The notes: generated from the sequence alone by a model not told the origin. A DNA stretch of 64,000 bases from Klebsiella quasivariicola (GCF_002269255.1 NZ_CP022823.1:1860001-1924000), one strand, 5' to 3'; counted from the first letter of the stretch, positions 45,675 through 54,416 are shown. Made by a program: numbers and translations.

Positions 45675-46877
45675 TTAGCCGTAGACCGGCGTGAAGGCGC
45701 CATCCTGCAGGTGCGGCTGACCCTGTCGCCAGTAGGGCGACAGGGCGCGCAGCCGGTCGATAACCGACGGCAGGGTGGCGATGACGTAGTCGATCTCTTT
45801 TTCCCGGGTATAGCGTGAGAGGGAGAAGCGGATGGTGCCGTGGGCCGCAGTGTAGGGGATATTCATTGCCCGCATGACGTGCGACGGCTCCAGCGAGCCG
45901 GAGGTGCAGGCGCTGCCGCTGGAGGCGGCGATCCCGGCCTGATTCATCAGCAGCAGGATTGCCTCGCCCTCGATACACTCGAAGGCCAGATTGAGGGTGC
46001 CGGGCACCCGCGGCTGGCTGCCGCCCATCACCGTCACCGCCGGGATAGTGGCCTGGAGATGCTGTTCAAGACGATCGCGCAGCTGGCTAATCTGCGCCAT
46101 GCCCGGCAAATGAACCTGCGCCAGCTCGCTGGCGGCGCCCATCCCGACAATGCCGCTGATATTTTCTGTACCGGCCCGCCGGCCATGCGCCTGGTGGCCG
46201 CCGCGCAGCAGCGGGCGAAAACGCGTTCCCCGCCGCAGCCAGAGGCAGCCCACCCCTTTGGGACCGTGGAATTTATGCGCCGAGCAGGAGAGCATATCGA
46301 TCCGCGTCTGGCTGAGCGCCATCGGGATTTTGCCCACCACCTGCACCGCGTCGCAGTGAAACAGCGCGCCCTGCTCATGAGCCAGCTCCGCCAGTTCGGG
46401 CACCGGGAACATGACGCCGGTTTCGTTATTGGCCCACATGATGCTGACCAGCGCCACGCGCGGGCTAAGCGCCGCCCGAAATTGCGCCATATCCAGGGCG
46501 CCCTGCTGATCCACGGCGATACGGTGGATCAGGTATCCCTGGCGCTCCAGCTGCTCGCACACCGCCAGAGTGGCGGGATGTTCGACCGCGCTGGTGATGA
46601 TCTCGCGCCGCTCCGGCATCAGGGCCACCGCCGAGGCGATGGCGGTGGTGGTGGCCTCGGTGGCACAGGAGGTAAAGATGATCTCGCTGGGGTAGTCGGC
46701 CCCGAGCAGGGCGGCCACCTGCTGGTGCGCCCGTTCAAGGGCCGCCTGCGCCGGCAGACCAAAATCGTGTATCGACGAAGGGTTGCCGTAAAAGTCGGTT
46801 AAAAAGGGCATCATCGCGTCGAGAACCATCGGGTCGAGACGGGTGGTGGCGTTGTTATCGAGATAAACAGGTTTCAT
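45675..46877 (-). CDS. nifS: NifS cysteine desulfurase
   Basis: PLP enzyme releasing sulfur from cysteine for clusters built on NifU. 400 residues. The PLP lysine is in SCSAHKFHGPKGVG and the persulfide cysteine in ASSGSACTSGSLEP (short mobile loop, group I). N-terminal VYLDNNATTRLDP is conserved. 15 bp after nifU. Confidence 0.97.
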   Translation of the reverse strand: MKPVYLDNNATTRLDPMVLDAMMPFLTDFYGNPSSIHDFGLPAQAALERAHQQVAALLGADYPSEIIFTSCATEATTTAIASAVALMPERREIITSAVEHPATLAVCEQLERQGYLIHRIAVDQQGALDMAQFRAALSPRVALVSIMWANNETGVMFPVPELAELAHEQGALFHCDAVQVVGKIPMALSQTRIDMLSCSAHKFHGPKGVGCLWLRRGTRFRPLLRGGHQAHGRRAGTENISGIVGMGAASELAQVHLPGMAQISQLRDRLEQHLQATIPAVTVMGGSQPRVPGTLNLAFECIEGEAILLLMNQAGIAASSGSACTSGSLEPSHVMRAMNIPYTAAHGTIRFSLSRYTREKEIDYVIATLPSVIDRLRALSPYWRQGQPHLQDGAFTPVYG

Positions 46878-46892
46878 CGTATCCCCCTTGGG

Positions 46893-47732
46893 TTAGTTAA
46901 CCGCGGCCGGGGCCGCCACCACGTCCATGTAAGTTCCGGTACGCTCCATCAGCTTTTGCTGCAGCCAGGCGAGGGTCATGTCGGTCATCATGCAGCCGCT
47001 GCAGCTGCCGGAGAGGCTGACGGTCACCTGACGCGGGGTGACGTTGAGCAACGTCATGTCGCCGCCGTCGGCCTGAATGTGAGGACGCAGTTCGTTGATG
47101 GTATCGACCACGCTTTGCCAGTGCGCATCGTGGGTCGTCTCCGCTGGCAGGGGGGCTGGCGGCTGTTGGGCGAGGATCGCCGCCAGCGCCAGCTCAATTT
47201 TTTCATGGCAGGCGGTGCAGCCGCCGCCGGCTTTGGTGTAGTTGATCACTTCCTCGAGGGTGGTCAGGCCGTTGTTCACCACGGCCCGGCGAATATGCCC
47301 TTCGTCGACGCCGAAGCATTTACAGATCAGCTTGCCCTCCTCATGCTCCTCCTCAAGGCTTTCGCCGCGAAAATGGGCGATGGCCGCACGCAGCGCTTCC
47401 TGGCCCATCACCGAGCAGTGCATTTTTTCCGGCGGCAGACCGTCGAGGTAGTCGGCGATCTGCTGGTTGGTGATCTGCCCGGCTTCGGTCAGGGTGTGGC
47501 CGATAATCAGCTCCGTCAGCGCGGAAGAGGAGGCGATGGCGCTGCCGCAGCCGAAGGTCTGGAAGCCCGCCTCCTCGATGATCTCGGTCTGCGGATCAAC
47601 CCGCAGCATCAGGCGCAGCGCATCGCCGCAGCTTAATGAACCCACATCGCCCACCGCGTTGGCGTTGTCGACCACGCGCGCGTTGCGGGGATGAAAAAAA
47701 TGGTCTTTCACTTTCTCGGAGTAGTTCCACAT
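46893..47732 (-). CDS. nifU: NifU iron-sulfur cluster scaffold
   Basis: 279 residues, three domains. The IscU-like N-terminus has scaffold cysteines in GSLSCGDALRL, TFGCGSAIASSS and MHCSVMGQEA. The central domain binds a permanent 2Fe-2S cluster (ICKCFGVDEGH and GGGCTACHEK). The C-terminal Nfu domain has SGSCSGCMMTD. It builds 4Fe-4S clusters for NifH and NifB with sulfur from NifS. First gene of nifUSVWZM, with its own sigma54 promoter. Confidence 0.97.
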   Translation of the reverse strand: MWNYSEKVKDHFFHPRNARVVDNANAVGDVGSLSCGDALRLMLRVDPQTEIIEEAGFQTFGCGSAIASSSALTELIIGHTLTEAGQITNQQIADYLDGLPPEKMHCSVMGQEALRAAIAHFRGESLEEEHEEGKLICKCFGVDEGHIRRAVVNNGLTTLEEVINYTKAGGGCTACHEKIELALAAILAQQPPAPLPAETTHDAHWQSVVDTINELRPHIQADGGDMTLLNVTPRQVTVSLSGSCSGCMMTDMTLAWLQQKLMERTGTYMDVVAAPAAVN

Positions 47733-47807
47733 GCTGTCAGCTCCAGGGATGATGACGAAAACGCCGGGGCGCGGTACACCGCAGACTGGCGGTGGTACTG
47801 ACCCCCA

Positions 47808-47823
47808 AGCAATTGCGATACCA
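47808..47823 (-). promoter_or_regulatory. nifU sigma54 promoter
   Basis: Minus strand TTGGTATCGCAATTGCTTG has GG and GC ten bases apart (GC complement at 47809-47810, GG at 47821-47822), about 75 bases before nifU. Confidence 0.9.
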
Positions 47824-47898
47824 ACGCATAAAAACCTTATTTGTTAATGACCTGGCGGGTTAACCGCTCCCGACAGGGCCGACACTGTTGTGGCGTTT

Positions 47899-47923
47899 TG
47901 TGGGCTTTGTCACATAAACGACA
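47899..47923 (-). promoter_or_regulatory. Two overlapping NifA sites upstream of nifU
   Basis: Two exact TGT-N10-ACA motifs share bases: TGT-GGGCTTTGTC-ACA at 47899-47914 and TGT-CACATAAACG-ACA at 47908-47923, nine bases apart and 84-93 bp upstream of the nifU -24 box. Confidence 0.8.
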
Positions 47924-47926
47924 GGA

Positions 47927-48397
47927 TCAGGGGAGCGGGTCGGGCTCCTCCCGCCACTCCGGCTCCTCCAGCAGGCGGTTAAAGCGCTGCGGATCGCGTT
48001 GCCGCGCGCTGCGGCGCTGCGCTTTTTCATACCAGGAGAGCTGGATCTCCTGCAGCAAGCCGAGGATGGTGGTCTGGTCAGGGACGCGTTCGGCGCGGAC
48101 GCCCACCTGCAGCAGCTGGCGAAAAACCGCCTCGCCAATCGCCACGCAGAACAGGGTGACGCAATCCTCAAGGGCGTGGATGCGCTCGGCTATCTTCTCG
48201 GTCTGGTGACCGCTGGCGACCGGGAACTCCACCACCCGTAGCAGGGTGACCCGGTCGGCTTTGACGCCGTAGACCACCAGCCGCGGCGTGGCGCCGAAAT
48301 GCTGATCGACGTGGCGGTAATCGGAGCTGGCGAAGGCGACTTTCATCGACCACTCGTCGGCGTGGACCATATCAAACTGACGGTTAATGGGCGGCAT
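47927..48397 (-). CDS. nifX: NifX, NifB-co/VK-cluster carrier
   Basis: 156 residues from the ATG at 48397; longer readings overlap nifN deeply. NifX/NafY-type cluster-binding domain with MKVAFASSDYRHVDQHFG. It shuttles FeMo-cofactor precursors between NifB and NifEN. The start lies 14 bases inside the nifN end, so translation is coupled. Ends immediately before the nifU NifA sites. Confidence 0.95.
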   Translation of the reverse strand: MPPINRQFDMVHADEWSMKVAFASSDYRHVDQHFGATPRLVVYGVKADRVTLLRVVEFPVASGHQTEKIAERIHALEDCVTLFCVAIGEAVFRQLLQVGVRAERVPDQTTILGLLQEIQLSWYEKAQRRSARQRDPQRFNRLLEEPEWREEPDPLP

Positions 48398-49769
48398 AAG
48401 CGTCTCCTGAAGCCGGCTGGGGAGCGGCGCCCTGGCGAAGCGGCGAGCGGTAGAGGGCGGTGTGGTGATGGCGGTCGCGCAGCAGATTGGCCAGCTCAAA
48501 CAGCGTATCTCGCATACCGGCGTACCCCTGGCGGACGCGACGAAACTCACCGAGCCGGTCGAAGAGGGGAAAACCGACGCGGATCAGCGGCAGGGCAAAC
48601 TGCTCCGCCAGATCGCGGGCGTGAGAGTTAGCCACCAGCAGATCGGCGGGTTGGTGGCTCAGCAGCTGCTGCAGATCCTCAAGATCCCCCGGCACGACTT
48701 GCTCGACCGGCAGCTGGCGCAGGCTGGGGTGGCTGGTGGGGGCGACCAGCGGGCCGGGCTGCATCCCCTGGCTGCGGGCGAAATCACACCACGCCGCCAG
48801 CAGGTCGCCCTCCGCCGCCATCGCCATGCGCTGGCCCTGAAGCCACATATGGCAGTCGATCATCGCATCCTGCAGCTGGCCACGCTGGCGCTCAATCCAG
48901 GCCGGTACGCGGCGTCCGGACATCTTCGCCAGCTGATGGATAAAGGTATCGCAATGGTCGAGGGTCATCAGATGCGGCAGGGCGATCACGTCGCCGCGGC
49001 TGCGTTGGGTCAGGAGCGATGCCGCCCGCTGGAGCGACACGCCAATGGCGAAGCTGCCCAGACTCTGGCCCATCTGGGCAATCTGGCGCAGCGAGGCGCC
49101 GCCCTGGGTCAGGGGCGTAAAATCCCCTTCACCGAGGTGGCCATCCATTGACTGCGAGAGGTCCGGCAGGATCACCGGCTGCAGGCCAAAGGCCTCCACG
49201 CAGCGGCCCAGCCATTCGATATCCCCTGGCGAACAGAGGTGGCTGACCAGCAGGTTGACCCGCCGGGGCCGCTGCCCCGGACGCGGCGTCGGCGCGACCC
49301 ACTGCTCGATCACGCTCTCGATCACCGCGCTGTAGCCGTTTTCCATAGAGCCAAAAAAATCCGGGGTATTGACGGTGAGGATCGCCACGCCGTTATGGCG
49401 CGGATGCGCCTCGCGAAACTGGCGCACCACCCGGGCGATATCGCTGCCCTGCGCTTCCGCCAGACCGGTGCTGAGCAGCACGATGGCCTGCGGGCTGTGG
49501 CGCTGGCAGAGGGTGTCGAGCGCGGTGAAGATATTGCCGTCGGCCCCCATGATCGTGGCGGTCGGATCCATGGCCGTCGACTGCAGCGGCACCGGGTCAT
49601 GGAAATGCTGAATAAAGAAAACTTTGGCGAAGGCGCTGCAGCCCTGGGCGCCGTGGACCAGCGGGATGGCCTGGGCCAGCCCGAGGCTGGCGAGGATCGC
49701 CCCGAGCGGTTGCCCGGTTTTAATCGGGCTCACCGCCAGCGGTTTTTCACTGCGGATAATATCTGCCAT
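48384..49769 (-). CDS. nifN: NifN, FeMo-cofactor scaffold subunit
   Basis: 461 residues, paralogue of NifK. With NifE it forms the tetramer on which the NifB product is matured with Mo and homocitrate. KTGQPLGAILASLGLAQAIP and VHGAQGCSAF carry the cluster-region fold, with fewer P-cluster cysteines than NifK. Nine bp after nifE. Confidence 0.96.
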   Translation of the reverse strand: MADIIRSEKPLAVSPIKTGQPLGAILASLGLAQAIPLVHGAQGCSAFAKVFFIQHFHDPVPLQSTAMDPTATIMGADGNIFTALDTLCQRHSPQAIVLLSTGLAEAQGSDIARVVRQFREAHPRHNGVAILTVNTPDFFGSMENGYSAVIESVIEQWVAPTPRPGQRPRRVNLLVSHLCSPGDIEWLGRCVEAFGLQPVILPDLSQSMDGHLGEGDFTPLTQGGASLRQIAQMGQSLGSFAIGVSLQRAASLLTQRSRGDVIALPHLMTLDHCDTFIHQLAKMSGRRVPAWIERQRGQLQDAMIDCHMWLQGQRMAMAAEGDLLAAWCDFARSQGMQPGPLVAPTSHPSLRQLPVEQVVPGDLEDLQQLLSHQPADLLVANSHARDLAEQFALPLIRVGFPLFDRLGEFRRVRQGYAGMRDTLFELANLLRDRHHHTALYRSPLRQGAAPQPASGDAYAAH

Positions 49770-49778
49770 GGTGTTCTC

Positions 49779-51152
49779 CTAGCGCCACGGGGCGCGGGTA
49801 TGCGTTTGCGGCCAGACGGGGCTGGCGAGGGTCAGACAGAGCTGGCGGGCGAGGGTGATGATGCCCTGATAGCCGGCGTAGGCGTGCTCGCGCTCCTGAT
49901 TGATATCGAGAAACGGCAGCCGGGCTTTCCAGGCGGTGTACATATTGCGTCCGCCGGCGATCATCAGGTCGGCCTGATAGCGGTACACCACGTCGAGCAG
50001 GGTGCGGGCATTGCCCTCCTCAAGCATCACCGCCTCGTCGCCCATCAGCTCACGGATCCGCTGTTTGTCCTCCTCGGTGGATTTACGCGTGCCGGTGGCC
50101 ACCACGGTCATGCCGAGATCCTGCAGGGCCGATACCACCGACCAGGATTTCACGCCGCCGGTATAGAGCAGCACTTTGCGCCCGCGGAGCTGCTCACGCC
50201 ACGGCGCAAGAGCCTGCTCCGCCGCCTGCTCTTCGCGGGCGATTAGCGCGTCGGTGCGGCGGCGCAGGTCGTCATCCCCCAGCAGCGTCGCCAGCTGGCG
50301 CAAGGCGTCGGAGGTGGCGCGGATCCCGTAGAAGCTGCCTTCAAACCACGGCGTGCCGTAGCGCAGCTCCAGCCCCCGGGCGACGTTGATCAGCGCGCGC
50401 GAGCACACCAGCATATTGGCCTGCGCCCGGTGCAGGGTCTGGATCTCGGCAAAGCGGCCGTCGCCGGAGAGGCTGCCGAGGACGCGGATCCCCAGCTCGT
50501 CGAGCAGCGGCTGGACCTGCCAGAACTCGCCGGCGATATTGAATTCGCCAATCAGGCCGATATCGTGGCGCTGGGCCGGGGCAAAGGGCGTGTTGTCTGG
50601 CCACGGGGCCGGTTCGCGCTGGCCAATCACCTGCCTGAGCATCACGTCGCCCGCCATTCGGTTGCCAAGATTTTTACTGCCGTAGAAACCGGCGGCGTCA
50701 ATAGCGATGACCGGGACGCCGGTGGCGGTCTGTGCGGCCTGGCAGACCGCCTCCAGGTCATCCCCCTCCATCGCCGGTACGCAGGTGTTGTAGATAAAGA
50801 CCGCCGCCGGATGATAGCGGTCGACGATGTGACGCACGGCGTGGAACAGGCGGCGTTCGCCGCGGCCCATAATCACATCCTGTTCGTTAAGATCGGTGGT
50901 AAAGCCGAGCCGGTTGAGGGCCGGGCCGGCGCTGACGCTGCCGCGGTTATCCCACGAGCTGCCCGCGCAGCCGATGGGGCCGTGCACCAGGTGCGCGACG
51001 TCGGCGATGGGCAGGAGCGTTATCTGCGCGCCGTCGAAGGCGCAACCGCCGGCGGTAGCGCCGGGCTTAGGGGCGCTGCAGCCGGATTTTTGCTTCTGGT
51101 TGTGCTCGCAGGCGGGTTCGTCCAGCAGCGCCAGAATTTCCTTTCCCTTCAT
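49779..51152 (-). CDS. nifE: NifE, FeMo-cofactor scaffold subunit
   Basis: 457 residues from the ATG at 51152 (MKGKEILALLDEP), the known NifE start; the frame is open upstream through the promoter but not coding. NifD-like, with cluster cysteines in GGCAFDG, GPIGCAGSSW and YNTCVPAMEGDD. Pairs with NifN. First gene of nifENX, with its own sigma54 promoter. Confidence 0.97.
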   Translation of the reverse strand: MKGKEILALLDEPACEHNQKQKSGCSAPKPGATAGGCAFDGAQITLLPIADVAHLVHGPIGCAGSSWDNRGSVSAGPALNRLGFTTDLNEQDVIMGRGERRLFHAVRHIVDRYHPAAVFIYNTCVPAMEGDDLEAVCQAAQTATGVPVIAIDAAGFYGSKNLGNRMAGDVMLRQVIGQREPAPWPDNTPFAPAQRHDIGLIGEFNIAGEFWQVQPLLDELGIRVLGSLSGDGRFAEIQTLHRAQANMLVCSRALINVARGLELRYGTPWFEGSFYGIRATSDALRQLATLLGDDDLRRRTDALIAREEQAAEQALAPWREQLRGRKVLLYTGGVKSWSVVSALQDLGMTVVATGTRKSTEEDKQRIRELMGDEAVMLEEGNARTLLDVVYRYQADLMIAGGRNMYTAWKARLPFLDINQEREHAYAGYQGIITLARQLCLTLASPVWPQTHTRAPWR

Positions 51153-51188
51153 AGTGACCTCGTTGACGGTGGGAGACCGGAGAGGTGA

Positions 51189-51204
51189 TGCAATTCGCGC
51201 TCCA
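51189..51204 (-). promoter_or_regulatory. nifE sigma54 promoter
   Basis: Minus strand TGGAGCGCGAATTGCA, GG and GC ten bases apart, 36 bases before nifE. Confidence 0.88.
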
Positions 51205-51238
51205 GGGAGAGGGAGATTGATTTTTAAGGGAAAAGGGT

Positions 51239-51254
51239 TGTGGGTTTTGCGACA
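51239..51254 (-). promoter_or_regulatory. NifA site upstream of nifE
   Basis: On the minus strand TGT-CGCAAAACCC-ACA. It is only about 35 bp above the -24 element, closer than for the other nif promoters here. Confidence 0.75.
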
Positions 51255-51420
51255 AAGGCAACAATCAAACAGGGGGAAGGCATGATTTATCGCGCTGATA
51301 ACTGGATTTACCGCGACAGTATTACTGCAGATTGGTGAAAGGTGGGAGGCGACGATAAGGTGGAATATTCCGTTCACCGACCTTCCTCTTTATTTCATCG
51401 CGCCCTCTGCGGGTGAACGG

Positions 51421-51640
51421 CATGGGGGGCGTTTCGCCCGCCCCCCATGACCCCCCGCATGGCGCTGAAAATTGCCGCTGCGCGGTCCGCTCCACTCCGG
51501 CTTCATCTGGCGGAACGGGCGGACTCGACATCCTTGTCTCGACCGCCCTCTGGCCGCCGTCCTGGCGGCCAGTCCTGGATGCGCGCCTGCGTTCTCGCCA
51601 ATTTTCCTGATGCGCCCAACCCCCCCGCTGTCACTTTTGT
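51421..51640 (+). repeat. Divergent member of the 442-bp repeat family, between nifE and nifY
   Basis: An 11-bp GC-rich hairpin (51421-51431 with 51439-51449), AAAATTGCC at 51468, a second 9-bp hairpin (51550-51558 with 51564-51572) and CGTTCTCGCCAATTTT at 51590-51605 occur in the same order and at nearly the same spacings as in 35859-36048. The ORF readings here (for example 51390-51878, minus) are repeat artefacts. Confidence 0.65.
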
Positions 51641-51692
51641 CCCTGTCCTGCGGCGCTTGCCTTGCTGAAAGAAAGGATGTCCCCTGCGGGAC

Positions 51693-51719
51693 AAAAAAAG
51701 GCCCGCGGGGTCGGCGGGC
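51693..51719 (-). terminator. Second (distal) copy of the nifHDKTY terminator
   Basis: Minus strand stem GCCCGC/GCGGGC (51714-51719, 51701-51706) followed by C and seven T residues. Confidence 0.75.
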
Positions 51720-51821
51720 AGCAAGCACAACATTTCCTGATGCGCCCAACCCCCCGCTGTTACTTTTGTCCCTGTCCTGCGGCGCTTGCCTTGCTGAAAG
51801 AAAGGATGCCCCTGCGGGGGC

Positions 51822-51848
51822 AAAAAAAGGCCCGCGGGGTCGGCGGGC
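51822..51848 (-). terminator. nifHDKTY operon terminator, proximal copy
   Basis: Minus strand stem GCCCGC/GCGGGC (51843-51848, 51830-51835) then CTTTTTTT, starting 20 bases after the nifY stop. Confidence 0.85.
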
Positions 51849-51867
51849 AACAAGCAAAACGCAACGA

Positions 51868-52530
51868 TTAAAAAACACGTTCCTCCAGAGGGTTATCCCG
51901 GTTGAGGCGCTTCGCCAGCCACGGCGGCAGCCGACCGGCCAGCATCGCGCTTACCGCGTCGCACTGAGCCTGAATCGTCGTGCCCGGCGGCGCTTTCATC
52001 GGATGGATCTGATGGCGGATCAACCTCGCGGCGGCAGGCCCGCCAATCTCCTGACAAAACAGCAGATGGCAATCCTCCAGCAGTCTGGCGCGCATCTCGC
52101 TGGCATCAGACGCCGCAGAAGAAGAGGCATAGCGGCGCAAATCCTCCAGCCAGCCGCCCTGGTCATCGAAGGCATAGATAAAAAACAGCCGGTTCTGGCC
52201 AAAATGACCATTGATGGCCAGGCCATCCTGCGAGCAAAAAGCGACCCGCAGCTGCGGCGTTCGCTGAGGGGGGCGGGCGATGCGCAAATGGCCGGGCAGT
52301 ACCCCCTGCAGGCAGGCGATGACCCGCGCCCAGCGGGCCGGGGACATCACCGCCGTCGCCGAAGGAAAACTGGCGGCCAGCTGAGGCTGCGTCAGGGTGG
52401 TTAACCGTGCCGGGGTCAACGTTTCGCCGCACTCCTGCGCCAGCCAGTCGACGACTTGCACCGGCTGCAGCTCCGGCAGCGTCTGGAACAGCGCCAGCAG
52501 ACGCCAGAAAAGGGTATCGTTGTCGGACAT
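51868..52530 (-). CDS. nifY: NifY, apo-MoFe-protein chaperone
   Basis: 220 residues. The C-terminal ~110 residues are a NifX/NafY-like cluster-binding domain (VAFCSQDGLAINGHFGQN); the N-terminal ~90 form the helical NifY/NafY domain (FQTLPELQPVQVVDWLAQE). It binds apo-NifDK and helps insert FeMo-cofactor. Last gene of the nifHDKTY operon, ten bp after nifT. Confidence 0.95.
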   Translation of the reverse strand: MSDNDTLFWRLLALFQTLPELQPVQVVDWLAQECGETLTPARLTTLTQPQLAASFPSATAVMSPARWARVIACLQGVLPGHLRIARPPQRTPQLRVAFCSQDGLAINGHFGQNRLFFIYAFDDQGGWLEDLRRYASSSAASDASEMRARLLEDCHLLFCQEIGGPAAARLIRHQIHPMKAPPGTTIQAQCDAVSAMLAGRLPPWLAKRLNRDNPLEERVF

Positions 52531-52540
52531 TTCCAGCTCC

Positions 52541-52759
52541 TTATAGCAGCGTGCTGCGGGTGGCGCGCAGGCTTATCGGGAAGACGGGTCGCCCCGGCTG
52601 CGGATTGACGTAGTAGCGACGTCCCCCTTCAAGGGCAATCGCGCCGCCCCAGCGGTCCGTCTCGTCATGTTCGACCTGGAGCACCCGGGCCTCCAGATCC
52701 TGTTTGGCGATATAGGCATACAGCGCCTCGCCGCGCTCACGGAAAATCACGATGGGCAT
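52541..52759 (-). CDS. nifT: NifT/FixU family protein
   Basis: 72 residues with the family pattern MPIVIFRERGEALYAYIAKQ and a C-terminal GGRRYYVNPQPGRPVFP. Conserved in many nif operons; function unclear and often dispensable. Between nifK and nifY in the usual place, with GGAGGGAG as ribosome site. Confidence 0.93.
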   Translation of the reverse strand: MPIVIFRERGEALYAYIAKQDLEARVLQVEHDETDRWGGAIALEGGRRYYVNPQPGRPVFPISLRATRSTLL

Positions 52760-52798
52760 ACTCCCTCCTGGCCCCGCCTGCGGCGGGGCGCCTGATGG

Positions 52799-54361
52799 TT
52801 AACGAACGAGGTCGAAGCTGTAATCGGTTTTGCCCAACTGGCTGGTGCCGTGGTCCAGTTTTTCCAGCACGGCGTTCACCAGCGTCGTGACGATGTTCAT
52901 TGCGCCTTCATAGCCCCAGGTGGTCTGGCGGTGCAGATGATGGCGGTCGAACAGCGGAAAGCCCAGACGGATCAGCGGCACTTCGAAGGCTTTGCCCTTT
53001 GCCAGGGTATCGCGCTGGATAAACTTGCCGTAGGAGTTACCGATCATAAAGTCCGGCTGACGGGTGAACATCAGCGACCGGAAGTGCCACAGGTCGCAGT
53101 TGATGAACACTTCGCTTTCCTGACCGTACGGCGAGGCATCAAGCATTTTCTTCATCGCTTTTTGCCAGCGTTTATTGGCGTTATGGCTGAGGATCACCGT
53201 CGGCTCGCAGCCCAGCTCCAGCAGGAAGCGCGTCAGCCCCATCACGAAATCTGGATCGCCGTAGAGGCCGAATTTTTTGCCATGCAGCCAGGTGTGGGAG
53301 TCCAGCATCATGTCGACCAGCCGGCCGCGCTCAAGGGTGAGGGCATCGGCGATCGGTTTGCCGGTCAGCTGACTGACGGTCATCAGCAGCGCGTCGGTGG
53401 CGGCCAGGCCCAGCGGAACGGCCACCTCGGTGGCGGGCTGGTTCCACATCTCCTGAACCACCTTTTTGCTTTTCACCAGCTGCCACGGCTGCAGCAGCAG
53501 GGTGTCAATGGCGTCCGGCGCGGTTTTGATCTCCTGCTGGCTGGTGCCGCCGGCGTACATCCGGTAATGGCCGTCGGCGGGGGTGTCGAGCACCTCTGAT
53601 GGGTCGGAGAGCAGGCTGCACGGGACATCCATCTGCGCCATCATCCGTTTCAGCACGCGGAAGTTGCCGAGATAGGTCTCAAATCCGGTCACCAGATTGA
53701 GCTTTTGCTGTTTGCCCGGCTGCCCGGCGTAGTCAGCGGTAAAGGTCTTCGCGAACCCTTCGAACATATTGTCCCAGCCGGTGACATGGCTGCCGATAAA
53801 GCTGGGGGTATGGGCGTAAGGAATGGCGATGCTGTCGTCAACAAATCCCTCTTTTTTGGCGTTGGCGATAAACGCCTGCAGATCGTCGCCGATCACCTCG
53901 GCCATACAGGTGGTGGAGACGGCGATAATCTCGGGTTTATACAGCGCGCTGGCATTCTGCAGGCCCAGATTCATGTTGTTGTTGCCGCCGAACACCGCCG
54001 CGTCCTCGGTCATGGAGTCGGAGACGCAGGCGACCGGCTCTTTAAAATGGCGGTTAAAGTAGGTGCGAAAATAGGCGACGCAGCCCTGGGAGCCGTGCAC
54101 GTAGGGCAGGGTGCCGGCGAACCCCAGCGCGCAGAGTACGGCGCCGAGCGGCTGGCAGGCTTTGGCCGGGTCGACGGTCAGCGCCTCGCGCTGGAAGTTC
54201 AGCGCTTCATACTCGGCGGTGGTGGTCCAGGCAAAAACCTCCTGCACACGCTGCGCGTCGTGCGCCTCTTCAAGGGTCTTTTTATTCTGGAACAGGGTCT
54301 GGTATTCATCCTGTTCAAACAGCGGATAACAGCTGTGAATTTTATCGATCGTTTGGCTCAT
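52799..54361 (-). CDS. nifK: NifK, nitrogenase MoFe protein beta subunit
   Basis: 520 residues from the ATG at 54361 (MSQTIDKIHSCYPLF), standard length; an upstream start at 54382 would add seven. P-cluster cysteines are Cys69 (AKACQPLGAV), Cys94 (SQGCVAYF) and Cys152 (STTCMAEVIGDD). Forms the alpha2beta2 MoFe protein with NifD. 55 bp after nifD in the nifHDKTY operon. Confidence 0.98.
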   Translation of the reverse strand: MSQTIDKIHSCYPLFEQDEYQTLFQNKKTLEEAHDAQRVQEVFAWTTTAEYEALNFQREALTVDPAKACQPLGAVLCALGFAGTLPYVHGSQGCVAYFRTYFNRHFKEPVACVSDSMTEDAAVFGGNNNMNLGLQNASALYKPEIIAVSTTCMAEVIGDDLQAFIANAKKEGFVDDSIAIPYAHTPSFIGSHVTGWDNMFEGFAKTFTADYAGQPGKQQKLNLVTGFETYLGNFRVLKRMMAQMDVPCSLLSDPSEVLDTPADGHYRMYAGGTSQQEIKTAPDAIDTLLLQPWQLVKSKKVVQEMWNQPATEVAVPLGLAATDALLMTVSQLTGKPIADALTLERGRLVDMMLDSHTWLHGKKFGLYGDPDFVMGLTRFLLELGCEPTVILSHNANKRWQKAMKKMLDASPYGQESEVFINCDLWHFRSLMFTRQPDFMIGNSYGKFIQRDTLAKGKAFEVPLIRLGFPLFDRHHLHRQTTWGYEGAMNIVTTLVNAVLEKLDHGTSQLGKTDYSFDLVR

Positions 54362-54416
54362 GGTGTTCTCCTCCCGCGCCACAAATCGGTGGACTGACGG
54401 GACAGTGAAGGGGCAA

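Larger units (their letters stand above)
51603..51859 (-). repeat. Tandem ~130-bp duplication carrying the nifY-end terminator
   Basis: Two copies start at TTTCCTGATGCGCCCAAC (51603 and 51733), period 130 bp, nearly identical. Each holds a small GC hairpin, a run of seven A and a second GC stem. Confidence 0.9.

Noticed and set aside
51390..51878. 162-codon minus-strand ORF between nifE and nifY with an internal protein repeat
   Set aside because: It translates the hairpins and the 130-bp tandem repeat, crosses both terminators, and its repeats follow the DNA repeats.
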